Shown here one piece after another: positions 45,833-55,047 of a DNA stretch of 61,058 nt. This DNA is from a virus. The notes under the pieces are model-generated. The model had not been told where the DNA came from. It ran no database searches and was given only the letters and a program-made list of their open reading frames with translations. Both the position numbers and the translations under genes were made by a program. The stretch is from positions 1 to 61,058 of the IMG/VR virus record IMGVR_UViG_3300042291_000291. The stretch is one strand, 5' to 3'. Each line of letters begins with the position of its first letter. Positions within the stretch are counted from its first letter, which is position 1.

Positions 45833-46321
45833 AATTACAATTTCATAAAAGAAATTAGCTTTACACCATTCATAAAGATCTTGAGGTGAAAACTTATATG
45901 CTTTTTCTACTCCATATATCCAGGCAATATATTCAGAACAATACATTGCTTTAGTTGTATCTCCTTTTTCTACCCATTTACCTGTTAGCAATTCAATTGG
46001 TTGTCTTATAAGTAAACTTTCAAAGTCATATGCTGTATGTCCTACTTTTGTAAGTGCTCTTTGTGCAAATGTTTTTTCATTTACTAAGTTAGATGATCTA
46101 TGTACAGTAATATTGTAATTGTATTTTTTTAACCAATCATTTAATGGTCTTACATTAACACCATCTATTTGTGCATCTAATATATATGGTTGTCCCCATA
46201 TTTCTATAAATACTGCTGAGTGGCTAAATTTAGATTTAGTAGCTTTTTTAATTAATCTACTCAATAATTTTTTACCACTACAATGTAATATATCTCCTGT
46301 TTTTAAAAATGTAGGATTCAT
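45830..46321 (-). CDS. NlpC/P60-like (permuted papain-fold) peptidase or amidase (163 aa)
   Basis: The N-terminus TGDILHCSG starts like the permuted papain/YiiX family; FSHSAVF gives the catalytic His at 34; MYCSEYIAWIYG gives Cys 128. The order His-then-Cys marks the circularly permuted form. A role as a wall amidase/endopeptidase in lysis is likely from context; the same fold also includes viral proteases, so other substrates cannot be excluded. It starts by ATGA overlap with the upstream membrane gene. Confidence 0.68.
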   Translation of the reverse strand: MNPTFLKTGDILHCSGKKLLSRLIKKATKSKFSHSAVFIEIWGQPYILDAQIDGVNVRPLNDWLKKYNYNITVHRSSNLVNEKTFAQRALTKVGHTAYDFESLLIRQPIELLTGKWVEKGDTTKAMYCSEYIAWIYGVEKAYKFSPQDLYEWCKANFFYEIVI

Positions 46322-46629
46322 TTTACACTTTTAAGTTGAATAGTAATTAGTTTACCAACTGTATCGGACAACTCACCAATTTTAGTAGCCATATTCTTAA
46401 TCTCTTGTTGAGTTGTTTCTGTGATCAACTGATATTTAAGTCTATGCTCTTGTTCAAGTAATTCTATTTTGCCTTTTAATCTACCCTCTTCTTCTGTGTG
46501 AGCTTGATCATTAGATTTAAGAATTTGTACATCTGCTATTATTGATGTGTGTGTTGTCTTTAAAAAGTACCCTATAAGTGTAATAATAAAACCTATACAG
46601 AATAAACCTATTGTAATTATTGAATCCAT
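46318..46629 (-). CDS. Membrane-anchored coiled-coil protein, holin or inner-spanin candidate (103 aa)
   Basis: One N-terminal transmembrane segment (IITIGLFCIGFIITLIGYFL), then a coiled coil (GRLKGKIELLEQEHRLKYQL, KIGELSDTVGKLITIQ). This is the layout of an inner-membrane spanin or of a BhlA-like holin. Immediately before the papain-like wall enzyme, overlapping it by four bases. Confidence 0.58.
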   Translation of the reverse strand: MDSIITIGLFCIGFIITLIGYFLKTTHTSIIADVQILKSNDQAHTEEEGRLKGKIELLEQEHRLKYQLITETTQQEIKNMATKIGELSDTVGKLITIQLKSVK

Positions 46630-46702
46630 AGTAATAAAAATAAAAAATAATATATACTCTAATATAGTTAAATTTTGCTAGATACAGTACACTTTTTTAA
46701 AA

Positions 46703-46915
46703 TTAATCTACTGGTTCTACGGTTAACTGTGATAATGTGGCAGTTACAGTTCCAGCTAATAATAAATATCCACTAGCTGATACCAATAATGCAGGTAATG
46801 CTACAGGAGAAGCAACAATTATTCCTCCAATTGTTCCTGCTATAATACCAATTTTTTGCATTTTTTTCCAAAATGTTGGAGTCTTAGCACCCCATCTGTC
46901 TTTAAGTGTTTTCAT
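46703..46915 (-). CDS. Putative holin (70 aa)
   Basis: Basic N-terminus (MKTLKDRWGAKTPTFWKKMQ) then a long Ala/Gly hydrophobic region in two segments (KIGIIAGTIGGIIVASPVAL, PALLVSASGYLLLAGTVTA), the typical small holin of Bacteroidota phages. First gene of the lysis cassette. The short, two-segment form supports holin over generic membrane protein. Confidence 0.62.
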   Translation of the reverse strand: MKTLKDRWGAKTPTFWKKMQKIGIIAGTIGGIIVASPVALPALLVSASGYLLLAGTVTATLSQLTVEPVD

Positions 46916-46917
46916 AA

Positions 46918-47160
46918 TTATAATTCAAATTGGTTTCTGATTTCTAAAGGCACATTATCCATTTGCTCAAACTGTGCAAATAGTAATGGTGTCATTTCAG
47001 TAATAAAAGCTGGTGTTTCAGCAATTGCTACAGCTTCATTTTCAAAAGTTTTATATGTTGCTATATAATTCTCTATTAATGAACTTGAAGGTTTTAAGCA
47101 TACATTTGCTTCTAAGTCATCTTCAATAATTGTTATTGGTATTAGTATAAACTTTTCCAT
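46918..47160 (-). CDS. Small fibre-associated protein (80 aa)
   Basis: Acidic helical small protein (ITIIEDDLEANVCLKPSSSL; FAQFEQMDNVPLEIRNQ). Located directly after a fibre-tip gene, two bases apart, as with other 67-115-aa genes interleaved with fibre genes here. Perhaps a fibre assembly factor. No motif identified. Confidence 0.55.
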   Translation of the reverse strand: MEKFILIPITIIEDDLEANVCLKPSSSLIENYIATYKTFENEAVAIAETPAFITEMTPLLFAQFEQMDNVPLEIRNQFEL

Positions 47161-47162
47161 AA

Positions 47163-47936
47163 TTATAATTGTGAGTATACTCCTAATTTCATTAAATCAA
47201 ATTGTCCTGTACTAGTTACAGAGGTTGCTGACATACATCTACTTGCAAATAAATTTAATGCTTGTGATGTTGCTGGTAAATCTGTTGAAATTGTACCAGT
47301 AGCAACTGCACCAGTTTCATTATTAATTACTCTATATATAACACTTGTAGACATTGGTTCATTATATAATATTATACTATATACAGTTGTTGAAATAGCT
47401 CCTACTGTTCTATTTGCAGGAAAGTCAACTCCTAAATCTATTTTACTAGCTGTACCAGTAGCATCATTACTAAATACTTGTAAATTAGTATCACCTACTT
47501 CACTACCAACACCAACTATATTAGTTAAGGTACTTACTAAAATTCCAGATGCAGTTCCATAAGCTAAGTCAGTTGTTTGACCTGCTAATCCATAAAATTG
47601 TTGACATCCAGCAGAATAAGAAGTATCTGAAATATTAAAATCACAAACAAATCTAAATCCACCATGTATATACCATAATAAAGCAGAACCTCTTATTCCT
47701 GTATATCTACCACCAGATACAACACTTGCATAATATCTAAGTCTTATTTGTTTTGATACAAGATTAGTAGATGCAACTGATTGAGCTAATGTAGAAGCAG
47801 AAGCAGAAGCAACCAATCCACCATCTGCTTGTACAGTTGTAGAGTTATTATTATATGTAAAACCTCTAAATACCTCTGTAGGTTTTAGATACATTACATC
47901 TAAAACTTCTTCAGCCCAATATGATCCTCCTGCCAT
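47163..47936 (-). CDS. Fibre tip/receptor-binding domain protein (257 aa)
   Basis: The C-terminal half shows GCQQFYGLAGQTTDLAYG, then NIVGVGSEVGDTNLQVFSND and GTASKIDLGVDFPANR, a pattern I recall from tail-fibre tips of Bacteroidota phages. The N-terminus (MAGGSYWAEEVLDVMYLKPT) is a short adaptor. Small enough to be a tip domain that assembles on a longer fibre. Host-specificity determinant is the inference. Confidence 0.62.
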   Translation of the reverse strand: MAGGSYWAEEVLDVMYLKPTEVFRGFTYNNNSTTVQADGGLVASASASTLAQSVASTNLVSKQIRLRYYASVVSGGRYTGIRGSALLWYIHGGFRFVCDFNISDTSYSAGCQQFYGLAGQTTDLAYGTASGILVSTLTNIVGVGSEVGDTNLQVFSNDATGTASKIDLGVDFPANRTVGAISTTVYSIILYNEPMSTSVIYRVINNETGAVATGTISTDLPATSQALNLFASRCMSATSVTSTGQFDLMKLGVYSQL

Positions 47937-47941
47937 AATAT

Positions 47942-48289
47942 TTAGTTTAAAATTATTTCTATTTCACTTACTTCTATACCAAATGTTATAGCCATTTTTA
48001 CTCTAAATCCTAAGTAGTAAAGATATGTAGTAGCATCAGTATAACTTAAACCTGTTGGTACTTCATCTTTAACTTGAACATACAAAGCATTTGTTTCTTC
48101 TTCTGTAACAGGATATAAGTTAGATGAAATAACTTGACCTACTTCAGATACATATTGAAACATGTACAATGAATTAAATGATACTTCTAATTGTTGATTA
48201 CAAGTTGATAAAATACCTTCTACTATTCCAGTTTCTTGACCTGCTATTCCATTATTATAAGTTACAGGCACTAATGTTTTTAATTTCAT
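47942..48289 (-). CDS. Small fibre-associated protein (115 aa)
   Basis: Beta-rich first half (MKLKTLVPVTYNNGIAGQET), then EETNALYVQVKDEVPTG and a C-terminal strand. It lies between two fibre genes with 5- and 10-base gaps. Likely a fibre assembly or adaptor protein; no family recognised. Confidence 0.52.
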   Translation of the reverse strand: MKLKTLVPVTYNNGIAGQETGIVEGILSTCNQQLEVSFNSLYMFQYVSEVGQVISSNLYPVTEEETNALYVQVKDEVPTGLSYTDATTYLYYLGFRVKMAITFGIEVSEIEIILN

Positions 48290-48299
48290 ATTATTTATT

Positions 48300-49556
48300 T
48301 TAAGCGTAAATTACCTCTGTTGTATCTATTACTGCAGTCCATTGGATGTTAGTTGCAGTTGCTCCAGTTACTTGCACTCTAAGACCTCCGTTTGTTGTAT
48401 CTGCTGCAAGTGTTGGTGTTCCCCAACCTGGAGTATTTTGTACTACATTTACATTTGAAATATTTAATGTTGTAGCTGTTGCGTTTGCACCTCTTACAAT
48501 GAATCCATCAATATCCCAGACTGCTGCGTTTACACTACCTGATTGCTTACCTACAATGCTACCTTTGAATCTATATGCAGATTGGTTTGATAGTATTACT
48601 TGATTATTTGTAGCCGCTGCACTTGAGTTTGTAGTAATAGTAGTTGTTGTGTTTCCAGTAGTTCTTTCGTGCAATATAAACTTAGATACTTGAGCATCAC
48701 CACTTGTGCCTTCTTGACCACTTGCGTATGCTTGTCTTCCATCTATTCCAAATGTATGAGCTTGTCTACCAAAAGAAAATGAATATGAACCATTACTTAT
48801 ATTTAATTGACCTAAAGCTGTTGAATTTAATCCACTTGCTGTATTGGCTTCTCCAATAGCAACAGACCGTGTACCACTTGCAAGGTTATAAGTTGAAATA
48901 TTTCCACCTATTGCAACAGAACTTGTTCCACTTGCGTTATTAAATCTTCCTATTGCTACACTATTAAGCCCATTTGAAAGGTTTTCATTACCAAAAGAAT
49001 ATGAATTTGTATTAGTTGAACTATTATTTTGCCCAATAGCAACAGAATTACCACCAGTAACACTATTATTTAAACCAGCCGCTAAACTACTTGCCCCAAT
49101 TGCAGTGTTATTTGCACCTCCTAAAATTGTGGAAAAATTGCCACTTGCTACCATTACTGCACTTGAACGTGACATTTGTAAATCTAGCGCAAATTGACCT
49201 CTTTTATTACCACCAGCAAAAGTATTGTCGGGAATAGCCGCAAGTAAAGCACCTCCTGCTTTAGGTATAATTGCAAAGTCTACATTTGTAGTTGCTGAAA
49301 GAGCTGTTAAACTATCTACAGGAACAGTAGCATTAGGTGCTGTTGTGTTTTGTGCTTCAGTGAAATATGTTAAACCACCAGCTGCACCAAATATTTCTAA
49401 TACTGTTCCAGTTGAATCTTTATAATGAACTAACTTATCTGTTAAATCATAAAAGTAAGTTGAATTAGATACACTTGCCCAATCAGCACTTGAAGCTGTT
49501 GTTACCGTGTATTTTAAACCTACTACTGGGGAACCTGTTACTGTTATTACTGCCAT
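48300..49556 (-). CDS. Tail fibre with YadA-type head repeats (418 aa)
   Basis: The N-terminus (MAVITVTGSPVVGLKYTV, NSTYFYDLTDKLVHYKDSTG) is a roughly 60-residue module shared with the 274-aa fibre at 55.0 kb. Residues about 130-290 carry repeats SVAIG, FGNENLSNGLNSVAIGRFNN, the left-handed YadA-like head motif of trimeric adhesins. The C-terminal about 120 residues (KFILHERTT, WDIDGFIVRG, then NIQWTAVIDTTEVIYA) form a beta domain common to phage fibres. Receptor-binding fibre, alternative to the 274-aa one. Confidence 0.72.
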   Translation of the reverse strand: MAVITVTGSPVVGLKYTVTTASSADWASVSNSTYFYDLTDKLVHYKDSTGTVLEIFGAAGGLTYFTEAQNTTAPNATVPVDSLTALSATTNVDFAIIPKAGGALLAAIPDNTFAGGNKRGQFALDLQMSRSSAVMVASGNFSTILGGANNTAIGASSLAAGLNNSVTGGNSVAIGQNNSSTNTNSYSFGNENLSNGLNSVAIGRFNNASGTSSVAIGGNISTYNLASGTRSVAIGEANTASGLNSTALGQLNISNGSYSFSFGRQAHTFGIDGRQAYASGQEGTSGDAQVSKFILHERTTGNTTTTITTNSSAAATNNQVILSNQSAYRFKGSIVGKQSGSVNAAVWDIDGFIVRGANATATTLNISNVNVVQNTPGWGTPTLAADTTNGGLRVQVTGATATNIQWTAVIDTTEVIYA

Positions 49557-49557
49557 G

Positions 49558-49851
49558 TTATAAATTTATAAAATCGTTAAATAGTATTTTTTGTTCATCT
49601 GTCAAATCTTCATATAAAAATTCTGTAAATGTATCCAATGTTAGAAAAAACACCAGTCTAGTTATTGGATTAATAATGTTTATTGAGATGAATAACCATT
49701 CATTCTCCATAGTTTTCATCATTGCAATACAGTTATCTACAACTACTTTTTGTGAATTTGTCAGCTCCGATAATAACAAAGATGATACTGAATCATCACT
49801 AAATCTTTTAATGATTTGCCCGTTGATAATGTCTATTTTAATTAGTTCCAT
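49558..49851 (-). CDS. Small fibre-associated protein (97 aa)
   Basis: Acidic, mixed alpha/beta (MELIKIDIINGQIIKRFSDD; CIAMMKTMENEWLFISINII). Neighbour of two fibre genes, one base downstream of the large fibre unit and one upstream of the 418-aa fibre. Plausible fibre chaperone. No motif. Confidence 0.52.
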   Translation of the reverse strand: MELIKIDIINGQIIKRFSDDSVSSLLLSELTNSQKVVVDNCIAMMKTMENEWLFISINIINPITRLVFFLTLDTFTEFLYEDLTDEQKILFNDFINL

Positions 49852-49856
49852 AATAT

Positions 49857-52841
49857 TTATAATAATAAGTTTCCTTGTGCATCAGCAGTATTAACTAACA
49901 ACTGAGTAACATTAGCATTAACCGCAGTAGTTGAACCTTCAAATGTATTTAATCCCCAAGTCATTGTTACAGCAGATGTAGCGTGTAAACAGTTAGCTGA
50001 TGCATTTGTAACAGCTAATGAACAATTTGATAACCAAACGTTACCACTACTAATTTTTTGAAATGCATGTCCACCAGCATTATTCCATTTACAAGTAATT
50101 GATACTAATTTTATTGTGTTTTTATACCCAGCACCAGCACTCCTAATCATAGCTATAGCACCATCACTTGTCGCTGTACCTCCATTGAACGATACATCAT
50201 TAACATCGTTACCATCTTGTAAGTATACACCATTTCCTGTTGCTGAATATCCGTTACAATTTTTAAATGTACCACCATAAGCATTTAACCCAATATAAGA
50301 AGAAGAAATACCAACACAATTAATCCATAAACCTCCATTGCTAGAGTGAATACCTTTTTCTGTAGTACTTCTGCCAACACTGTTGTATATCTTGGCAGAA
50401 CTAACGTTACTACCAAGACCTAATCCAGCAATTGATTCCCCAGTTATATTTGTATAAGTTCCGCCCCCAGAAATTAGGACTCCATAGGTGAAAGAGGATA
50501 TAGAATAACCATAAATATTTGTTGCTGACACACACGTAGCTGTTACATAAAAACCAGTCCCACCTCCAGAACTGACTATTGATTTAACATTTCTAAAGAT
50601 ACCAACACTAACCGCACATCCAGTAACTCCTGCTGAGACATCAGTTACCAATCCGTTATATCCTTCCATAACTTTACAGTTGAATATAGCTGTAGTATGT
50701 GCTGTATTTACAGTGTCTTTTGTCAATCCCCCATAAAAGTATATTTCACTACTTGCCCCAGTTATATTCCAAACACTACTTGAGCCACTTGCTGACGATC
50801 TGATTGGGTAAAAATTAATTATATTACAAATAACTGTAGATGCATTATCTATAAAGCAATGCCCAGCAATATTAGAATATGTGTATGTATATCCGTTACC
50901 ATTAATATTTACTCCATTTTTAAGAGTGATAGTTACGTTACCAGTTTCAATAACGTTTGCAAATTGTACAATAGTGTCACCAGTTACCGCTACTGCCATT
51001 GCTAGTGTAAGTGTTGCGTAAAAAGTATAAACACCACTTGTGTTTGCTATACCAAATATTCCTGAAGATGATGTAATTGCCTCAAAAAATGGTATAGACG
51101 TAATTCCTACGTTTGTATTTGCTAATCCAAGTAAGTTAGTAGAGTATCTTGCCCCGTATTTAGTACTAGTGGGATTATTTACTTTCCACTCTCTTTCTAA
51201 AACTGTAAAGTTTCCCCCCCAAGCGTCAACACGGAAAATTCTCCATTTTGTACTTGCACTTCCTATATTAGATACTGCATACGTCCCATTATGTGCTTGA
51301 TTTACTTGGTCTTTAACAAGAAACCTACGTCCAGCAGTTAATGTTACACCATTTATAGAAGGAAAAGTTCCATTGACAGTTGCTTCCAAAAATGCACCTG
51401 ATCCAGGTAATGTTGGATTGGTTCCAGATGTATAAGTACAAGTAGGTAGCGGAGCAGAAGTAACAGTATCTATATGTAATACTGGCGTATTTTGAATCCC
51501 TACTACTGTGGTTGTAAATACAATATTACTTGTGCCAACAACTGGATCAACTGTTTTTTGTAGAAAAGCCAAGTTAGATAAAGTTGAACCACCAAATATA
51601 TTTATTTGTAAAGGATATAGTTCAGTTTGAGTATCTGCATCAGTTGTTCTTGTAATAATAAATGGCTGTGTAAGACTTCCAAGCTGAGTTACTACATATA
51701 TACCGTTTTGAGTCTGGTTTGATTGACTTCTAACTAATATTATTTGATCTAATGCAGTTACAACATTATCAATTCTATCTGTAAAAGATATAGTTGATAA
51801 TTGACCATTAACATTACCAGTTAAAGTGGCTCCAACACCTAAAGTACCATTATTATACGTGCAAGCCTTTAACGCTTCTGTTGTTCCTAAATCTGCAAAT
51901 AAAACAACTTGATTTGTTGGAGTACTGTTTGGAGGTTCATTTTTCCAAAGCCCTGATACTCCATCATAAGTAAGAACCTCCCCATCTCCTAACGGAGTCG
52001 TAATAATATCTACATCATTAAGTTGACTAAGATTATTAGGTTTGTTATTAAATGTATTCCAATCTGTAGAAGAAAGGTACCCATCTGTTAGTGTATCTGC
52101 TTGAGGAATACTAATAGCAGGTGTTGTACCTCCTGAAGATACTACTGGAGCTGTTCCTGTTACATTTGTAACTGCTCCTGTTGGTATAACTTGATTTAAT
52201 GTTGTTAAGCCTACTGAATAATGTTGACTACCTTCTGTTCTAAAGTTTACAGTTTGAGATACACCAGTAGTATTTTGCATTGATATTCTTACTACTATTC
52301 TATCTGTAGTTAATAATGTAGTTGCTAGAAATACACCGTCAGATACATACATTGTAGTAGTAGTAGACATTCCTGTAACTATCTCAGGATCAGGAGTAAA
52401 AATCAATGTTTCTATTCCACCTAAATCTCTTTTGTATACAGTAGGTCTTATTATCCAATTTTGACCTGCTGCTACTGCATTAAAATGTAAAAAGAATTGC
52501 CATAATCCTCCTGGTATTTGTGTTGTACCAGGTATACCACTAGGTGTTTGATACTCAGCAATTACAGAAGTTACTCCTCCTGCAACTGTTAATGGTACAA
52601 CTTGTTCTATTGCACTAGTAACAATTGATGAAAATTCTTTATAAGGAGACTGATCTACAGTTTGGTTTAAGTAATATGTAGTATTACCTGATCCACCAGG
52701 AATAGTAACAGTAACATCACCACCTATTGTAGATGCATTAACACCTGAACCTACAAAGTCAATGCTGTTTACATCTGCCGTTATTATTGCAGATTCTTCT
52801 AAAACTGCAATTCTTTTCTTTATGTTTATATCTGTACTCAT
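49857..52841 (-). CDS. Very large tail fibre with parallel beta-helix (994 aa)
   Basis: The N-terminus (AVLEESAIITADVNSIDFVG, ASTIGGDVTVTIPGG) carries one copy of the roughly 35-residue repeat found three times in the upstream 371-aa fibre. Residues about 600-990 look like a right-handed parallel beta-helix (NVTITLKNGVNINGNGYTYT; stacked short Asn/Gly turns) ending ADAQGNLLL, a tail similar to that of the 452-aa fibre (NTQDNRGNSIINY). Such helices often bind or cleave polysaccharide. No catalytic pair is identified. Confidence 0.7.
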   Translation of the reverse strand: MSTDINIKKRIAVLEESAIITADVNSIDFVGSGVNASTIGGDVTVTIPGGSGNTTYYLNQTVDQSPYKEFSSIVTSAIEQVVPLTVAGGVTSVIAEYQTPSGIPGTTQIPGGLWQFFLHFNAVAAGQNWIIRPTVYKRDLGGIETLIFTPDPEIVTGMSTTTTMYVSDGVFLATTLLTTDRIVVRISMQNTTGVSQTVNFRTEGSQHYSVGLTTLNQVIPTGAVTNVTGTAPVVSSGGTTPAISIPQADTLTDGYLSSTDWNTFNNKPNNLSQLNDVDIITTPLGDGEVLTYDGVSGLWKNEPPNSTPTNQVVLFADLGTTEALKACTYNNGTLGVGATLTGNVNGQLSTISFTDRIDNVVTALDQIILVRSQSNQTQNGIYVVTQLGSLTQPFIITRTTDADTQTELYPLQINIFGGSTLSNLAFLQKTVDPVVGTSNIVFTTTVVGIQNTPVLHIDTVTSAPLPTCTYTSGTNPTLPGSGAFLEATVNGTFPSINGVTLTAGRRFLVKDQVNQAHNGTYAVSNIGSASTKWRIFRVDAWGGNFTVLEREWKVNNPTSTKYGARYSTNLLGLANTNVGITSIPFFEAITSSSGIFGIANTSGVYTFYATLTLAMAVAVTGDTIVQFANVIETGNVTITLKNGVNINGNGYTYTYSNIAGHCFIDNASTVICNIINFYPIRSSASGSSSVWNITGASSEIYFYGGLTKDTVNTAHTTAIFNCKVMEGYNGLVTDVSAGVTGCAVSVGIFRNVKSIVSSGGGTGFYVTATCVSATNIYGYSISSFTYGVLISGGGTYTNITGESIAGLGLGSNVSSAKIYNSVGRSTTEKGIHSSNGGLWINCVGISSSYIGLNAYGGTFKNCNGYSATGNGVYLQDGNDVNDVSFNGGTATSDGAIAMIRSAGAGYKNTIKLVSITCKWNNAGGHAFQKISSGNVWLSNCSLAVTNASANCLHATSAVTMTWGLNTFEGSTTAVNANVTQLLVNTADAQGNLLL

Positions 52842-53956
52842 TAGTATACTTTTTGTAATGTAAAGTTATATGATTTAATAGTATTTCCTGCATTACCTGT
52901 ATTAAACATAGCAGTAATAACTAATTCATTATTTATTGTTGTATCAAAAGTTGTAGTATTAATAGTACTTAGAACAAATCCTTCATAGTTAGTTCCTCCA
53001 TTTCTAATATATGAAAATAAACCACCTGATGAAATTGATGCAACACCTGCTCCTCCTAATGTTCTAACTGTAAAGTATAAATTTAATGTCCAAGATTTAT
53101 TAGTTGCTGCAGCTAGTGACACTACACCTGTATCAGCAAGAATTGCACCTGCTACTGTTTTAATATGAATATGTATTGTTGCTGAACTTATAGATGAAAT
53201 TATTCCATCTAATGCTGTTGTAAAAGAATCACCAATTGAAAAAGCATTTGCTGGAACAGATAAAGTACCTACTCCTGCACCTATAATACTTTGTTCTGCA
53301 ATACCTGTTACACTTGGTCCAGTTACTGTTTGAGCATATAAACCATAAGATGTTGATGGAACATTTCCTGGAATTGTAACAATAGTTTTACCACTTCCAT
53401 TAGTTGCAGTTACTCCTGTACCTTGAAAATCAATTATTGGTTGTTGAGTTAAATTAGTGCCTTCTTCTTGAATTGTAGTGTATGCAGGTGGTGTTGGAAT
53501 AGTTACAACTGTTTCTCCTCCTGCATCTGAAGCAGTAACTCCTGTTCCAACAAATTTTAAAGTAGATCTTTGTGGTAAAATTGTACTTTCATCTTTTACA
53601 GTATTATATGCTTGGATATCATGGTTATCAATTTTCTGCCAAACACCTCCTTCAAAAATTGCCCAATCAGAAACTTGCCAATCAGTTACACCATTTAAAT
53701 TAGTAGTACCTGCTACACTTACAATATAAAAATCACCTGCTGTTCCTACACTACTAGTTAAAGTTGGACTATTAAGAGTTGCATCCCAAAGACCTTTATA
53801 AGTTAAACCTGTTGGTGGAGATGGAATATATACTGTAGCTGAACCTCCTACACTACTTACAGTAACACCAGATCCGGTGAAATTTATAATGTCATTAGAA
53901 AGCACAGTTGTACCTTCATCTTGTACAATTGTTTTTGTAGAGATTTGAGTACTCAT
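52841..53956 (-). CDS. Tail fibre with three 35-residue repeats (371 aa)
   Basis: Three copies of a roughly 35-residue unit: QDEGTTVLSNDIINFTGSG followed by VTVSSVGGSATVYIP; KDESTILPQRSTLKFVGTG; QEEGTNLTQQPIIDFQGTG. They lie near residues 11-45, 118-152 and 155-190. The C-terminal part is a beta domain (TNYEGFVLSTINTTTFDTTI). Stop overlaps the ATG of the larger fibre by one base. A trimeric fibre shaft segment is likely. Confidence 0.68.
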   Translation of the reverse strand: MSTQISTKTIVQDEGTTVLSNDIINFTGSGVTVSSVGGSATVYIPSPPTGLTYKGLWDATLNSPTLTSSVGTAGDFYIVSVAGTTNLNGVTDWQVSDWAIFEGGVWQKIDNHDIQAYNTVKDESTILPQRSTLKFVGTGVTASDAGGETVVTIPTPPAYTTIQEEGTNLTQQPIIDFQGTGVTATNGSGKTIVTIPGNVPSTSYGLYAQTVTGPSVTGIAEQSIIGAGVGTLSVPANAFSIGDSFTTALDGIISSISSATIHIHIKTVAGAILADTGVVSLAAATNKSWTLNLYFTVRTLGGAGVASISSGGLFSYIRNGGTNYEGFVLSTINTTTFDTTINNELVITAMFNTGNAGNTIKSYNFTLQKVY

Positions 53957-53961
53957 ATGTA

Positions 53962-54567
53962 TTATGAATTATATGTAATAAGTAATTCAGTACCTGTTCC
54001 GTCATATGTAAATGTAGAAGCAGCATAATAATTATTAATGCCATCAGGTCCAAAACTTACTGATTCACCCGGTTTAATTGTAGCACCTAAAAAAGTTCCA
54101 TCACCTATTCCTACATTTGCTATAGAAAGACTATATGTTATTGGAGCAACTGTACCTGCTGCAGATGTTCTAATATAATTAGGAGTTCTAGTAACAGCTG
54201 ATGTATTATTTACTATTTGAGCTAAGTAAGTATTAGGATTAATATAAGTAATTGGTGCAACTGGTGTACCTGGAGTATTTGTTCCTGCTAAATAATAAAC
54301 GGGTGGATCAAATGTTCCCGTACCTGCATTATAAATTCTTATCTCTAACCAAGTAACATCATTAGCATCAATAACTAAAGCTGCTTCATATTCAGTTCCT
54401 GCTTGAATAGCAGTTAATATTTGGTTAAGTAATGAATCAACATTAACAGTATTATTATTAATATCAACTAAATTGTCACAGGCGCATTCTTGGCCATATA
54501 ACATTTTTAATTGCCATGGCATATTGGTACCCTTGCCACCATATGTTTTTAAATTTCCTACAGACAT
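53962..54567 (-). CDS. Fibre-associated beta protein (201 aa)
   Basis: Begins SVGNLKTYGGKGTNMPWQLK, then MLYGQECACDN, a start I recognise from many Bacteroidota phage fibre/adaptor genes. The rest is strand-rich with TTRTP, APITYS and a beta tail. It follows a TATATTTG box and a terminator, opening a fibre unit. Possible role: adaptor linking fibres to the tail. Confidence 0.65.
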   Translation of the reverse strand: MSVGNLKTYGGKGTNMPWQLKMLYGQECACDNLVDINNNTVNVDSLLNQILTAIQAGTEYEAALVIDANDVTWLEIRIYNAGTGTFDPPVYYLAGTNTPGTPVAPITYINPNTYLAQIVNNTSAVTRTPNYIRTSAAGTVAPITYSLSIANVGIGDGTFLGATIKPGESVSFGPDGINNYYAASTFTYDGTGTELLITYNS

Positions 54568-54616
54568 AATAATTTGATTTTATATATAATAATATACGTA
54601 AAAGATTCTAGATATA

Positions 54617-54624
54617 CAAATATA
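54617..54624 (-). promoter_or_regulatory. Putative -7 box TATATTTG for the fibre unit
   Basis: TAnnTTTG on the minus strand, 10 bases downstream of the terminator hairpin at 54634-54652 and about 50 bases before the ATG at 54567. The terminator-then-box arrangement recurs through the window. Confidence 0.42.
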
Positions 54625-54633
54625 AAAAAGAAA

Positions 54634-54652
54634 AGCCACATTACTGTGACTC
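54634..54652 (-). terminator. Rho-independent terminator
   Basis: Minus strand: AGTCACA / TGTGGCT (one G-U), loop about five bases, then TTTTCTTTTTTA. It ends the unit of the small genes at 54.66-55.03 kb. Confidence 0.78.
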
Positions 54653-54658
54653 TTATTT

Positions 54659-54811
54659 TTAATTTTCTCTAACTAGTTCTATTTCTGGTTCAGAATATAA
54701 AACTCTTAATGCTTGTGTTATCATAGCTGCATCTTGTAAATTAAATGCTCCTTTAAGGAATGCTTGATTTAAAGCTTGCTCAATTACTTGTTTTGCTTCT
54801 AATTCTTTCAT
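54659..54811 (-). CDS. Small helical protein (50 aa)
   Basis: ATG at 54811 overlaps the stop of the 72-aa gene (ATGA); TAA at 54659. Sequence MKELEAKQVIEQALNQAFLK followed by AFNLQDAAMITQALRVLY: helical, with acidic tail. The coupled start and the terminator directly after it support it as real. Function unknown. Confidence 0.68.
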   Translation of the reverse strand: MKELEAKQVIEQALNQAFLKGAFNLQDAAMITQALRVLYSEPEIELVREN

Positions 54812-55026
54812 ATTGCTTGTAATTCAGTTATTTGTAAATTAGTAAGTCCTTCAACAAACCACTCTTTACCCATCATAATGCGGATATGCTCTACATTACG
54901 TGTTACTGTTGCAGTTTCTTCTTCCGTTAAAGTTTCTTTAGCATTTAATTCTGCAATTAATGCAACACTATCATATGCTGCTGATATTGATTTTGCAATT
55001 TGTTCTGCTGTTAATTCTAATTCCAT
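54808..55026 (-). CDS. Small helical protein (72 aa)
   Basis: MELELTAEQIAKSISAAYDS then LIAELNAKETLTEEETATVT: acidic and helical throughout. Translationally coupled with the 50-aa gene. Situated right after a fibre gene, as are the other small proteins of this block. No motif; possible fibre assembly partner. Confidence 0.58.
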   Translation of the reverse strand: MELELTAEQIAKSISAAYDSVALIAELNAKETLTEEETATVTRNVEHIRIMMGKEWFVEGLTNLQITELQAI

Positions 55027-55047
55027 AATGTTTATTTTTTATTTTTA

